Positions 1-6,750 of a stretch of DNA of 11,640 nucleotides are shown piece by piece. The stretch comes from Bacteroidales bacterium (GTDB taxonomy: Bacteria; Bacteroidota; Bacteroidia; Bacteroidales; SMBSF39). The stretch's first letter is position 1; each line of letters opens with the position of its first letter. The stretch covers positions 1 through 11,640 of the forward strand of contig JAIOSH010000159.1 of NCBI GenBank assembly GCA_021107685.1. The letters run 5' to 3'. The notes beneath the pieces were generated by a model. The model saw only the letters and a list, made by a program, of their open reading frames with translations. It had not been told where the DNA came from and did no database searches. The position numbers were made by a program, and so were the translations under genes.

Positions 1-500
1 AAGGATACGGTTTGATTCCCGAAGTAATTGAAATAGCTGAAAAAAATGCAAAAGCGAGTGGTGGAAGCTTCAATGTTTCAAATTCGATGGAGCAGGCATT
101 TGAAAATGCAGACATTGTATATCCTAAAAGTTGGGCACCTTTTGAAGTTATGAAAACACGAACAAAATTATTGAAGAACAATGACCGGAAAGGTTTAGAG
201 GATTTAGAGAAACAATGCCTTGAAAATAATGCAAGATTTATAGATTGGGAATGTAATGATAAAAAAATGAAGCTAACAAAAAACGCAGAAGCATTATATA
301 TGCACTGTCTTCCTGCTGACATTTCGGGAGTATCGTGTGAGAGGGGAGAAGTGCAGGCAGAAGTTTTTGAAAAATACAGGATACAAACATATATTGAAGC
401 AGGGTATAAACCTTATATTATTGCATCAATGATATTAAATAATAAATTTAGAAATCCTGCCGAATTATTGGAAGAAATGAAAATAAAAACATTATGTTAA
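1..500 (+). CDS. ygeW: YgeW-like knotted carbamoyltransferase, C-terminal part (5' end off window)
   Basis: This is the C-terminal half of an aspartate/ornithine carbamoyltransferase-superfamily enzyme. The frame is open from the left edge (first whole codon at base 3), leaving about 165 residues. The TTG at 12-14 is an internal leucine codon, not a start. The family signature HCLP, whose loop closes over the carbamoyl-phosphate/amino-acid site, is at 303-314 and sits in the longer string MHCLPADISGVSC. In ordinary ornithine carbamoyltransferases HCLP is usually followed by AF. The AD-I-(S/T)-GV-C extension, the preceding YPKSWAPFEVM segment and the ending EAGYKPYIIASMIL are what I remember of the YgeW group of knotted transcarbamylases. 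YgeW proteins are cytoplasmic and trimeric, and their second substrate is not established; in E. coli the gene lies in a purine-catabolism cluster. No such neighbours are visible here. The alternative is another acetyl- or succinyl-ornithine transcarbamylase relative. Superfamily placement is near certain; subgroup is good but from memory. Confidence 0.8.
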   Translation, partial: GYGLIPEVIEIAEKNAKASGGSFNVSNSMEQAFENADIVYPKSWAPFEVMKTRTKLLKNNDRKGLEDLEKQCLENNARFIDWECNDKKMKLTKNAEALYMHCLPADISGVSCERGEVQAEVFEKYRIQTYIEAGYKPYIIASMILNNKFRNPAELLEEMKIKTLC

Positions 501-507
501 AATTAAT

Positions 508-515
508 TAAATTTG
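508..515 (+). promoter_or_regulatory. Candidate Bacteroidota -7 promoter element for the cyclase gene
   Basis: TAAATTTG matches the Bacteroidota -7 consensus TAnnTTTG. It lies just after the carbamoyltransferase stop and 33 bp before the cyclase ATG, so transcription would begin around 522 with a short leader. No TTG-type -33 element is evident at 17-23 bp upstream, and the match could be chance in AT-rich DNA. Confidence 0.35.
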
Positions 516-548
516 CAAATAATTTTCAATTAATGATATCTATAAATT

Positions 549-3374
549 ATGACAAATGAAAAAAAACACAGATTAGCTGCAATTGTTTTCACTGACATAG
601 TCGGATATACGAAAAGGATGGAGAAAGATGAGCAGCAAACAATGCAGTTATTACAACAACAAAGAGAAATTGTATTTCCTATAGTTGAGTCTTTTGAAGG
701 AAAGGTGATAAAAGAAATAGGTGACGGATTGTTAATAATGTTCGATAGTGCTGTTCAGGCTGTAAGGTGTACGATTGCCATACAAAAAAAATTAAAGGAT
801 GAAGAATTAACCATACGTGCTGGAATTCATATTGGAGATGTTATTTTTGAAAAAGATGATGTTTTCGGTTCTGCCGTTAATACTGCTGCACGTATCGAAC
901 CTCTTGCACCACCGAATGGAATTTGTATTTCAGAGGATGTCAGACAACAAATACGAAACAAGGCTGATTTAAAAACAATTTCAATTGGTAAAAAAGAACT
1001 AAAAGGTGTTAATGAACAAATAGAAATTTTTAAAGTGTTTTACAGTGATGCTGCTCCTTCTCAACAATATGAGGAAAAATCTATATTTAGGGATCTTTGG
1101 GAAAGAAGGGTTATACAATTCTTTGTAGGTTACCTGATTAGTTCATGGATTATTGTAAAAGGAGTGTCTGTAATAGTATCCCAATATTTGCTTTCTCCAT
1201 ACCTCGTTGATTTTACCTGGGTAATATTTCTTTCATTAATCCCTACTGTATTGTTTTTAGCATATTTCCATGGTAAACCGGGACGAAATAAATGGACTAA
1301 ATTTGAAAGAATCGGATTGCCTGTAAATTTTTTATTTACAATACTGCTTTTGTTTTTTATTTTCAAAGGAAAAGACCTTGGAGCTACTACTACTGCCGTA
1401 ACTATTGAGAATGAAGATGGTGAAAAAATTGAAAGAATGGTTGTAAAAAATGAATTTAGAAAAAAGATAGCAATATTTTTCTTTGAAAATAAATCAAAAG
1501 ACACAACATTAAACTGGATGCAATACGCAATCTCGAATATGATAAATTATGATCTATTGCAGGATGTTTTTATTAATACAAGATCAGGATTTAATTTTTC
1601 CCGTAAATTTAAGGAATTTGGTTTTCCCAAAGGTGTCGAACTACCATTTACCTTAAAAAAGAAAATTGCGGATTATTATCACCTGAATTATTTTTTATGC
1701 GGTTCATTTACAAAAAATAATAATGAATATTCTTTAAATGTAATTCTTTATGAAACCAAAACAGGAAAACTTTTAACAGAAAATATTTTTACGGGAACAA
1801 ATATTTTTAATTTAATAGATGAACTTACAATACAATTAAAGAAAGATATAGAAATTCCCGAATCACATTTGGATGAAGTAAACGACTTTCCTTTATCTGA
1901 GATATATACTGATTCCGTTTCGGCTCTTAGGGATTTCATAAAAGGGTATTGCCTGATTGATATGGAAAAAAACTGGTTAAAAGGGACAGAATTTCTTGAA
2001 AAAGCAATAGAAGAAGATCCAAGTTTTACTTATGCTTATTTTAAATTAGCTCAAGTATGTTTCGATGCTAATCAAATTGAAAAAGTTAAAAAATCACTTA
2101 AGGTTGTAATTCAAAACCTACATAAATTACCTGAAAGCCTACAATTTGTAAGTAAATTTTTTTCTTATATTATTAATTCTGAACCTGATAAAGCTTTAGC
2201 TGTTACAAAAATGTGGGTTGAACTTTACCCTGATGACCTTAAAGGGCGTACACTTCTTGCATCAAGATATTATGCAAGCAACCGATTGCAGGAAGCAATC
2301 TCCGAGTGTAAAAATATATTACAACTTGATCCCGAACAATATGATTATTTGATAGAAATAGGAAATTTATACATAAGAATGGCTGAATATGATAAAGCTC
2401 TTGATTATTACAAGCAATATAAAAAACAATTTCCAAAAGACTATAAATCTTACAGAAACTTTGGTTATTTGTATTCAAAAAAAGGAGATTATGAGCAGGC
2501 GAAATCTTATTATGAAAAGGCACTTTTGATAGAAAACGATCAAATATCATTAATACTTAACCTAGTAAATATTGAACTTCAATTGGGGAATTTCCCCGAA
2601 GCCTTAGTGCAATATTTGAATGCATTAAAAAAATGTGAAACATCCCGTGACAGCTCTAAAGTATATAGTGAACTTGAATCATATTATGAATTAAGAGGAC
2701 AAATAAATGAGTCAATCAAATTTATGGAGCTAAAGTATAAAGAAATGGAAAAATTTGGAACTCCATTAAACAATCTGGCACAAAAATTATTTGATGTAGA
2801 TAAATATAATAAGGCAGGTAAAAGCGATACGGCATTTCTGATGCTAAAAGAATTTGAATCGCAATTTGAACCACCTCTTGATAATTTAGTATATTTTGGG
2901 TATTTGTTTGTATATATTTACCTTGAAGATGTTGATAATGCTGAAAAAGCAATTGTGAATGCTGAAAAATTAGTTCAAAGTATAGGACAAGGAGATTTGC
3001 AACCTTCAATTTTTTATGGACAAGCAAGTATATATGAAATTAAGGGAGAATATGACAAGGCTATTACCAGCTATTTACAAGGATTAGAACTTAGACCAAC
3101 AGGAATCAGTACAAACAGAGCTATAGGTCGTTGTTATAGAAAACTCAATAAATTTAAGAAAGCTGAAGAACATTTATTAATCGCATTAAAAGACTCACCT
3201 TTCGATCCTAAAAATAATTATGAGATTGCCCTTTTATATTTAGATAAAAAAGATACACAAAAAGCACTGGATTATTTAAAAGTAGCAAATGATATATGGA
3301 AAGATGCCGACCCTGAATATAAACCTGCACAAAAGGCTAAAGAAAAATTAATTGAGATAGAATCTTTATTGTAG
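549..3374 (+). CDS. Membrane-anchored class III adenylate cyclase with TolB-like region and TPR repeats
   Basis: The 941-residue protein is predicted to make cAMP from ATP. The class III catalytic domain spans about residues 8-165. It has the metal-binding aspartates D16 (FTDIVGYT) and D59 (IGDG), the transition-state pair N111/R115 (VNTAAR), and K55 and D104 at the positions that select adenine, so adenylate rather than guanylate cyclase is expected. Three membrane segments follow at about 188-210, 222-240 and 257-273. The loop between the second and third is rich in Lys/Arg (242-254), and the basic stretch before the first also favours the inside. This puts the cyclase in the cytoplasm and the rest in the periplasm. 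Residues about 305-430 (KKIAIFFFENKS onward) resemble the TolB-like/FlgO-like fold seen in cyclase-TPR proteins. TPR-type helical repeats fill about 470-920, clearest at 563-595, 598-630, 632-664, 820-852, 854-886 and 887-920. ATG 549 is the first in-frame start, 48 bp after the preceding stop. The input signal is unknown. Confidence 0.9.
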   Translation: MTNEKKHRLAAIVFTDIVGYTKRMEKDEQQTMQLLQQQREIVFPIVESFEGKVIKEIGDGLLIMFDSAVQAVRCTIAIQKKLKDEELTIRAGIHIGDVIFEKDDVFGSAVNTAARIEPLAPPNGICISEDVRQQIRNKADLKTISIGKKELKGVNEQIEIFKVFYSDAAPSQQYEEKSIFRDLWERRVIQFFVGYLISSWIIVKGVSVIVSQYLLSPYLVDFTWVIFLSLIPTVLFLAYFHGKPGRNKWTKFERIGLPVNFLFTILLLFFIFKGKDLGATTTAVTIENEDGEKIERMVVKNEFRKKIAIFFFENKSKDTTLNWMQYAISNMINYDLLQDVFINTRSGFNFSRKFKEFGFPKGVELPFTLKKKIADYYHLNYFLCGSFTKNNNEYSLNVILYETKTGKLLTENIFTGTNIFNLIDELTIQLKKDIEIPESHLDEVNDFPLSEIYTDSVSALRDFIKGYCLIDMEKNWLKGTEFLEKAIEEDPSFTYAYFKLAQVCFDANQIEKVKKSLKVVIQNLHKLPESLQFVSKFFSYIINSEPDKALAVTKMWVELYPDDLKGRTLLASRYYASNRLQEAISECKNILQLDPEQYDYLIEIGNLYIRMAEYDKALDYYKQYKKQFPKDYKSYRNFGYLYSKKGDYEQAKSYYEKALLIENDQISLILNLVNIELQLGNFPEALVQYLNALKKCETSRDSSKVYSELESYYELRGQINESIKFMELKYKEMEKFGTPLNNLAQKLFDVDKYNKAGKSDTAFLMLKEFESQFEPPLDNLVYFGYLFVYIYLEDVDNAEKAIVNAEKLVQSIGQGDLQPSIFYGQASIYEIKGEYDKAITSYLQGLELRPTGISTNRAIGRCYRKLNKFKKAEEHLLIALKDSPFDPKNNYEIALLYLDKKDTQKALDYLKVANDIWKDADPEYKPAQKAKEKLIEIESLL

Positions 3375-3400
3375 TGTAAATTTTTTACTAAAAATATTTC

Positions 3401-3414
3401 ATCCCTAACGGGAT
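3401..3414. repeat. Small GC-rich palindrome ATCCC-TAAC-GGGAT
   Basis: Perfect 5-bp arms ATCCC (3401-3405) and GGGAT (3410-3414) flank a 4-nt loop, 27 bp after the cyclase stop. A run TTTATTT follows on the plus strand, so it could act as a weak terminator, but the stem is short and the U-tract is interrupted. From memory, ATCCCnnnGGGAT-like palindromes recur between genes of several Bacteroidota; whether this one is multi-copy in this genome cannot be seen here. Confidence 0.5.
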
Positions 3415-3457
3415 TTATTTCTTGTAGCTTGTTTCTTTTTACTGATTACCGAATTAA

Positions 3458-3481
3458 ACGCAGAGACGCAAAGACGCAGAG
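3458..3481. repeat. Three tandem octamers ACGCARAG
   Basis: Three direct octamers, ACGCAGAG (3458-3465), ACGCAAAG (3466-3473) and ACGCAGAG (3474-3481), lie in an otherwise AT-rich spacer and differ from it in base composition. One purine transition separates the middle copy from the others. Similar (R)ACGCAGAG strings occur as dispersed non-coding repeats in many bacterial genomes; this is recollection, not a search result. No reading frame uses it. Confidence 0.75.
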
Positions 3482-3509
3482 AAAAATAATCATTAGTTGT
3501 CGTTAATTA

Positions 3510-3595
3510 CCTACTGCCCCCCGATAACTGATCACTGATCACACCCCTTATTGCCCACTGCCTACTGCTTACTGCCTACTGCTTACTGCCTACTG
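3510..3595. repeat. Heptamer repeat cluster (CYYACTG and ATMACTG units)
   Basis: Six heptamers stand head to tail over 42 bp: CCCACTG (3554-3560), CCTACTG (3561-3567), CTTACTG (3568-3574), CCTACTG (3575-3581), CTTACTG (3582-3588) and CCTACTG (3589-3595). CCT and CTT forms alternate. A further CCTACTG is at 3510-3516, and the related ATAACTG and ATCACTG stand at 3524-3537. The shared core is ACTG every seven bases. The last copy overlaps the stop of the minus-strand gene that follows. The pattern resembles the short tandemly repeated repetitive heptamers described in cyanobacteria and seen in other phyla; function unknown. Confidence 0.85.
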
Positions 3596-4126
3596 TCTTC
3601 TCCTTTCACGGGATGAATTCGCAAAGCTATCTTTTAGTTTATCAATTGCTTTTTTTAATTCATCAGGCTTTTGAGTCCCGATCAATATTTTTTTACCATT
3701 TTTTAATTCTAATTGCATGCCTGTATTACCACTAACATTATATGCCATTCCCCTTTTTTTAAAACCATATCTTATACCCCATCCTCCATATTCTTTTATG
3801 GCATTGTATTTCCTTATCTCATAATCTTTAATTTCATCAGGGGTTATTTTCTTAAATTTAAATTGTAAAGGCGATAATTTAAAATAAATTCCGTCTTTAT
3901 TAATTTCAGTTATTAATCTTAATCTTATAAATAAAATTAAAAACCCGACAGGTATAATGCCAATTAATACATATGTAATATCAGATGCAGGGTTGTTTCC
4001 AAAAGGAATTTTTAAAATAATTTGCTGTATAAAGCCGTAAGCCCAAATACCAAAAATTATTAACAGAATAACCCAAAGCCATTTTTGTCTGAATTTTTGA
4101 ACTTCATTAAAACGTATTTTTTTCAT
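3590..4126 (-). CDS. Small two-helix membrane protein of unknown function (resembles DUF6141)
   Basis: The 178-residue protein has a short basic N-terminus (MKKIRFNEVQKFRQ), membrane helices at about 16-38 and 50-69, and a soluble C-terminal domain from about 72 to 165. That domain carries EYGGWGIRYG (112-121), AYNVSGNTG (128-136) and LKNGKKILIGTQKPDEL (141-157). The layout of two helices then a small beta-rich domain recalls bacterial PH-like membrane proteins, and the GGWGIR/VSGN/IGTQ motifs fit what I remember of DUF6141. That assignment is by memory and no function is known. The ATG at 4126 is followed by a lysine-rich start typical of a membrane protein. The final codons (RERRRQ) and the TAG stop enter the heptamer repeat cluster, so the natural C-terminus may have been altered. 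It lies 144 bp downstream of the channel gene on the same strand. No promoter motif of its own is visible, so co-transcription is possible. Confidence 0.75.
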   Translation of the reverse strand: MKKIRFNEVQKFRQKWLWVILLIIFGIWAYGFIQQIILKIPFGNNPASDITYVLIGIIPVGFLILFIRLRLITEINKDGIYFKLSPLQFKFKKITPDEIKDYEIRKYNAIKEYGGWGIRYGFKKRGMAYNVSGNTGMQLELKNGKKILIGTQKPDELKKAIDKLKDSFANSSRERRRQ

Positions 4127-4167
4127 GTGTTTATATTTTTGTAGTTAATTGACGTCTATCTATTTGT

Positions 4168-4182
4168 ATTTTTCGGAAAAAT
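4168..4182. repeat. AT-rich palindrome in the channel / small-protein spacer
   Basis: ATTTTTC and GAAAAAT form perfect 7-bp arms around a single central G. In RNA this would be a stem of about 6 bp with a CGG loop. It stands next to the larger inverted repeat at 4193-4229. Either could contribute to partial termination between the two minus-strand genes, but a palindrome this AT-rich could also be chance. Confidence 0.4.
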
Positions 4183-4192
4183 CCATTATCAG

Positions 4193-4229
4193 AAATTAGA
4201 AATTTGGTCTTCTCCTGAATTTCTAATTT
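4193..4229. repeat. 12-bp perfect inverted repeat, possible terminator or processing hairpin
   Basis: AAATTAGAAATT (4193-4204) and AATTTCTAATTT (4218-4229) are perfect reverse complements around a 13-nt loop. The hairpin would form about 41 nt past the stop of the minus-strand channel gene and before the small membrane-protein gene. On the minus strand it is not directly followed by a U-run, so it is not a textbook intrinsic terminator. A transcript attenuator, an RNA-processing site or a protein-binding dyad are equally open. The rest of the 144-bp spacer shows no gene. Confidence 0.55.
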
Positions 4230-4270
4230 ATGCCGCAATTGTTTTGCTCACAATATTTTATACTATAGCC

Positions 4271-5530
4271 TTATTTTTTTACAAAATATTTAAAATCCGA
4301 ACCTGAAGGATTCTGAAATACTTCAAGTTCAAACTGAGGAATAACAGAAAAAATATGGTCAAAAATATCAGATTGAATATCTTCATACATTGCCCATTCC
4401 TGAATTTTACTGAAAACATAAATTTCTATTGGCAAACCCAACTCATTTGATTGGAGTTGACGTATTAAAAAGGTCATATTATTATTTATCTTAGGATGAT
4501 TTTTTAAATACCCTTTTAAATAAGCCCTAAAAACTCCTATATTGGTTTGCCTTCTTCCATTGACTAAAACGGAATTATCAATATTTCTTTTAGAATTATA
4601 TTCATTTAATTCTTGTTCTTTTTTATTTATATATTCTGAAACATATTCATATTTACTAAAGCGTTCAAGCATTTCAGGAGTACAAAATTTAATACTCTCC
4701 GTATTGATATTAACAGAGCGTTTTATTCGTCTTCCCCCGGATTCTTCCATTCCACGCCAGTTTTTCACCGAATCGGTAATTAAAGAATATGTTGGTATAG
4801 TTGATATTGTTTTATCCCAATTCTGAACTTTTACAGTAGTTAATGCTATATCAATAACAGTTCCGTCTGCTCCGTATCTTGGCATAACTATCCAGTCACC
4901 GGGTTTTACCATATTATTAACCGAAAGCTGAATTCCCCCGACAAAGCCTAAAATAGGGTCTTTAAAAATTAACATAAGAATAGCTGTAAATGCTCCTAAA
5001 CCTCCGAGCAAACCAAAGGGTGATTTATGAATAAGAGTTGAAATAATTATTATACCTCCAATCAAAAAAATAATAATTTTTATTACCTGTACATAACCTT
5101 TTATTGGCTTTGATTTTGCAATTGTAAAATCCTGATAAATATCAGACACAGCATTAAGAAAGGAATTGATCACTATTAAGACTATAATAATCATATAAAC
5201 CGATAAACAGGTTTGAATTACTGTAATTGTGGTTGGATAGCTGCTTAATATCAAAGGTGTAAATACATGAATTATATAAGCAGGTACTAAATAAGAAAGC
5301 TTTTTGAAAACTTTATGTTGTATTAAAATGTCATCCCATTTGGTAATTGATTTCTTGCTTAGGGCATGTACTATTTTTAATAATATCGTTTTTGTTATAA
5401 AAAAAACAATTATACTTAAAAGTATTATTAAAATAAAAGCAGTATAATCAGTGATGATTTTAGCAGTTTCTTCTGAAATACTACAATTAATTAACCATTC
5501 TTTAAATTGATTACTTAGATATTTAAACAT
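4271..5530 (-). CDS. ybdG: MscS-family mechanosensitive channel, YbdG (miniconductance) type
   Basis: The 419-residue inner-membrane protein is predicted to open under membrane tension and release solutes on osmotic downshift. The N-terminal half has hydrophobic helices at about 28-50, 76-96, 103-123 and 147-165. The pore-lining helix of the MscS family is at about 171-205 (GLLGGLGAFTAILMLIFKDPILGFVGGIQ in two glycine-rich parts). The cytoplasmic beta domain follows, with MVKPGDWIVMP (207-217), TTVKVQNWDKT (231-241) and IPTYSLITDSVKNWRG (245-260). These strings, SGGRRIKR (264-271), VNGRR (323-327), FRAYL (334-338) and the ending QSDIFDHIF (386-394) are nearly those I recall from E. coli YbdG, which is about 415 residues. 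The ATG at 5530 gives a length matching the family. It is divergent from fbaA and shares its promoter region. Family is certain; the YbdG subgroup is very likely. Confidence 0.93.
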   Translation of the reverse strand: MFKYLSNQFKEWLINCSISEETAKIITDYTAFILIILLSIIVFFITKTILLKIVHALSKKSITKWDDILIQHKVFKKLSYLVPAYIIHVFTPLILSSYPTTITVIQTCLSVYMIIIVLIVINSFLNAVSDIYQDFTIAKSKPIKGYVQVIKIIIFLIGGIIIISTLIHKSPFGLLGGLGAFTAILMLIFKDPILGFVGGIQLSVNNMVKPGDWIVMPRYGADGTVIDIALTTVKVQNWDKTISTIPTYSLITDSVKNWRGMEESGGRRIKRSVNINTESIKFCTPEMLERFSKYEYVSEYINKKEQELNEYNSKRNIDNSVLVNGRRQTNIGVFRAYLKGYLKNHPKINNNMTFLIRQLQSNELGLPIEIYVFSKIQEWAMYEDIQSDIFDHIFSVIPQFELEVFQNPSGSDFKYFVKK

Positions 5531-5555
5531 AGTTGGTATTTTTTAATTAATTTTT

Positions 5556-5563
5556 CAAAATTA
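5556..5563 (-). promoter_or_regulatory. Candidate -7 promoter element for the channel gene
   Basis: Read on the minus strand the sequence is TAATTTTG, a match to TAnnTTTG. It lies 25 bp upstream of the channel ATG at 5530, so the leader would be about 20 nt. No clear TTG -33 element is seen at the expected distance. Its placement in the short divergent spacer supports it, but AT-richness makes chance matches common. Confidence 0.4.
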
Positions 5564-5600
5564 ATATTTTTAATTGAAAGTACATTTGTATTAAAATGTT

Positions 5601-5608
5601 TAATTTTG
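5601..5608 (+). promoter_or_regulatory. Candidate -7 promoter element for fbaA
   Basis: TAATTTTG matches TAnnTTTG 39 bp before the fbaA ATG. A TTG at 5574-5576 lies 24 bp upstream, slightly longer than the 17-23 bp usual in the phylum; a TTTG at 5585-5588 is too close. Transcription would begin near 5615. The in-frame TTG at 5606 falls inside this element and would not be on such a transcript, which argues for the ATG at 5648 as the start. Confidence 0.45.
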
Positions 5609-5647
5609 AAGCAGAATTTTTTAATCTATTTTAAATACAATAATATT

Positions 5648-6727
5648 ATGACAGAAAAAATACTAAATAAAGTTGCACCTGGTGTTATCACAGGAAATGA
5701 TGTGCAGGAAATATTTAGAATTGCAAAAGAAAATCAGTTTGCTATACCTGCAGTAAATGTTGTAGGTACGGATACGGTTAATGCTGTTCTTGAAGTAGCA
5801 AAGGAAATTAATTCTCCTGTAATAATTCAGTTTTCAAATGGTGGTGCACATTTTTATGCAGGAAAATCATTATCAAATGATAATCAGAAAGCTGCAATTG
5901 CCGGGGCTGTTTCCGGAGCAAAACATATTCATCAATTGGCTGAAATGTATGGTGTTCCGGTAATTTTACATACTGACCATGCTGCTAAAAAATTATTGCC
6001 ATGGATTGATGGATTAATTGAAGCAGGTGAAGAACATTATAAAAAATATGGAAAGCCTTTATATAGCTCTCATATGTTAGACCTTTCAGAAGAATCGTTG
6101 GAGGAAAATATCGGAATTTGTAAAAAATATCTTGAAAGATTAAGTAAAATAGATATGACCCTTGAAATAGAATTAGGTATTACAGGAGGAGAAGAAGATG
6201 GGATTGATAATATTGGAATTGATAGTTCGAAATTATATACACAACCCGAGGATGTTGCTTATGCTTATGAAAGTCTTATGAAAATAAGTGATAGATTTAC
6301 TATAGCAGCTTCATTCGGCAATGTTCATGGTGTTTATAAACCGGGGAATGTAAAATTAGAACCAATAATATTACGCAATTCACAGGATTATATTCAAAAT
6401 AAATTTAATACTGAACCTAATCCTGTTAGTTTTGTATTTCATGGTGGTTCAGGTTCTAATAAGGATAAGATCAGGGAGGCGATTTCGTATGGAGTAATCA
6501 AAATGAATATTGATACTGATACACAATGGGCTTTCTGGTTAGGGGTTAAAAAATATTATGAAAAATATCAAGATTATTTACAGGGACAAATTGGAAATCC
6601 CGAAGGTGAAGATAAACCTAATAAAAAATATTATGACCCTAGAAAATGGTTACGCGAAGGTGAACTTTCTATTGTAGAAAGATTAAAAATTGCCTTTGAA
6701 GATTTAAATAGTATTAATAGAAATTAA
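5648..6727 (+). CDS. fbaA: Class II fructose-bisphosphate aldolase
   Basis: This cytoplasmic zinc enzyme of glycolysis and gluconeogenesis reversibly cleaves fructose 1,6-bisphosphate to glyceraldehyde 3-phosphate and dihydroxyacetone phosphate. At 359 residues it equals E. coli FbaA in length and reads as a close relative throughout. The catalytic aspartate D110 and zinc ligand H111 are in LHTDHAAKKLLPW (107-119). The other zinc ligands are H227 (GNVHGVYKPG) and H265 (FVFHGGSGS). The family signature LEIELGITGGEEDG is at 172-185, and the phosphate-binding NIDTDTQW at 287-294. The frame is open to a TTG at 5606, but the ATG at 5648 gives the family length and avoids 14 unrelated residues. The gene is divergent from the channel gene, and the next gene begins 23 bp after its stop on the same strand. 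All key residues are present and nothing looks abnormal. Confidence 0.97.
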   Translation: MTEKILNKVAPGVITGNDVQEIFRIAKENQFAIPAVNVVGTDTVNAVLEVAKEINSPVIIQFSNGGAHFYAGKSLSNDNQKAAIAGAVSGAKHIHQLAEMYGVPVILHTDHAAKKLLPWIDGLIEAGEEHYKKYGKPLYSSHMLDLSEESLEENIGICKKYLERLSKIDMTLEIELGITGGEEDGIDNIGIDSSKLYTQPEDVAYAYESLMKISDRFTIAASFGNVHGVYKPGNVKLEPIILRNSQDYIQNKFNTEPNPVSFVFHGGSGSNKDKIREAISYGVIKMNIDTDTQWAFWLGVKKYYEKYQDYLQGQIGNPEGEDKPNKKYYDPRKWLREGELSIVERLKIAFEDLNSINRN

Positions 6728-6750
6728 TTAATCAATAAAATTTTAAAATT

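Noticed and set aside
1130..1504. Minus-strand open frames of 60-125 codons inside the cyclase gene (also at 1748-1939, 2239-2550 and 2722-3027), and similar antisense frames in ppiD and the channel gene
   Set aside because: They lie wholly opposite well-supported genes, show no recognisable domains and have the composition expected of antisense shadows.
3510..3595. CRISPR-like array suggested by regular repeats
   Set aside because: The repeats are 7 bp and adjoin directly, with no unique spacers, so this is a short tandem repeat, not CRISPR.
4145..4306. Plus-strand open frame of 53 codons with a hydrophobic, membrane-like translation (ending FFYKIFKIRT) in the spacer after the channel gene
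   Set aside because: It has no ATG, GTG or TTG at its left end, overlaps the 3' end of the antisense channel gene, and hydrophobic translations are expected from AT-rich DNA. A gene remnant is possible but unsupported.
5606..5647. In-frame TTG extension of fbaA by 14 residues
   Set aside because: The ATG at 5648 gives exactly the 359-residue family length. The added residues do not resemble aldolase N-termini, and the TTG lies inside the likely -7 promoter element.
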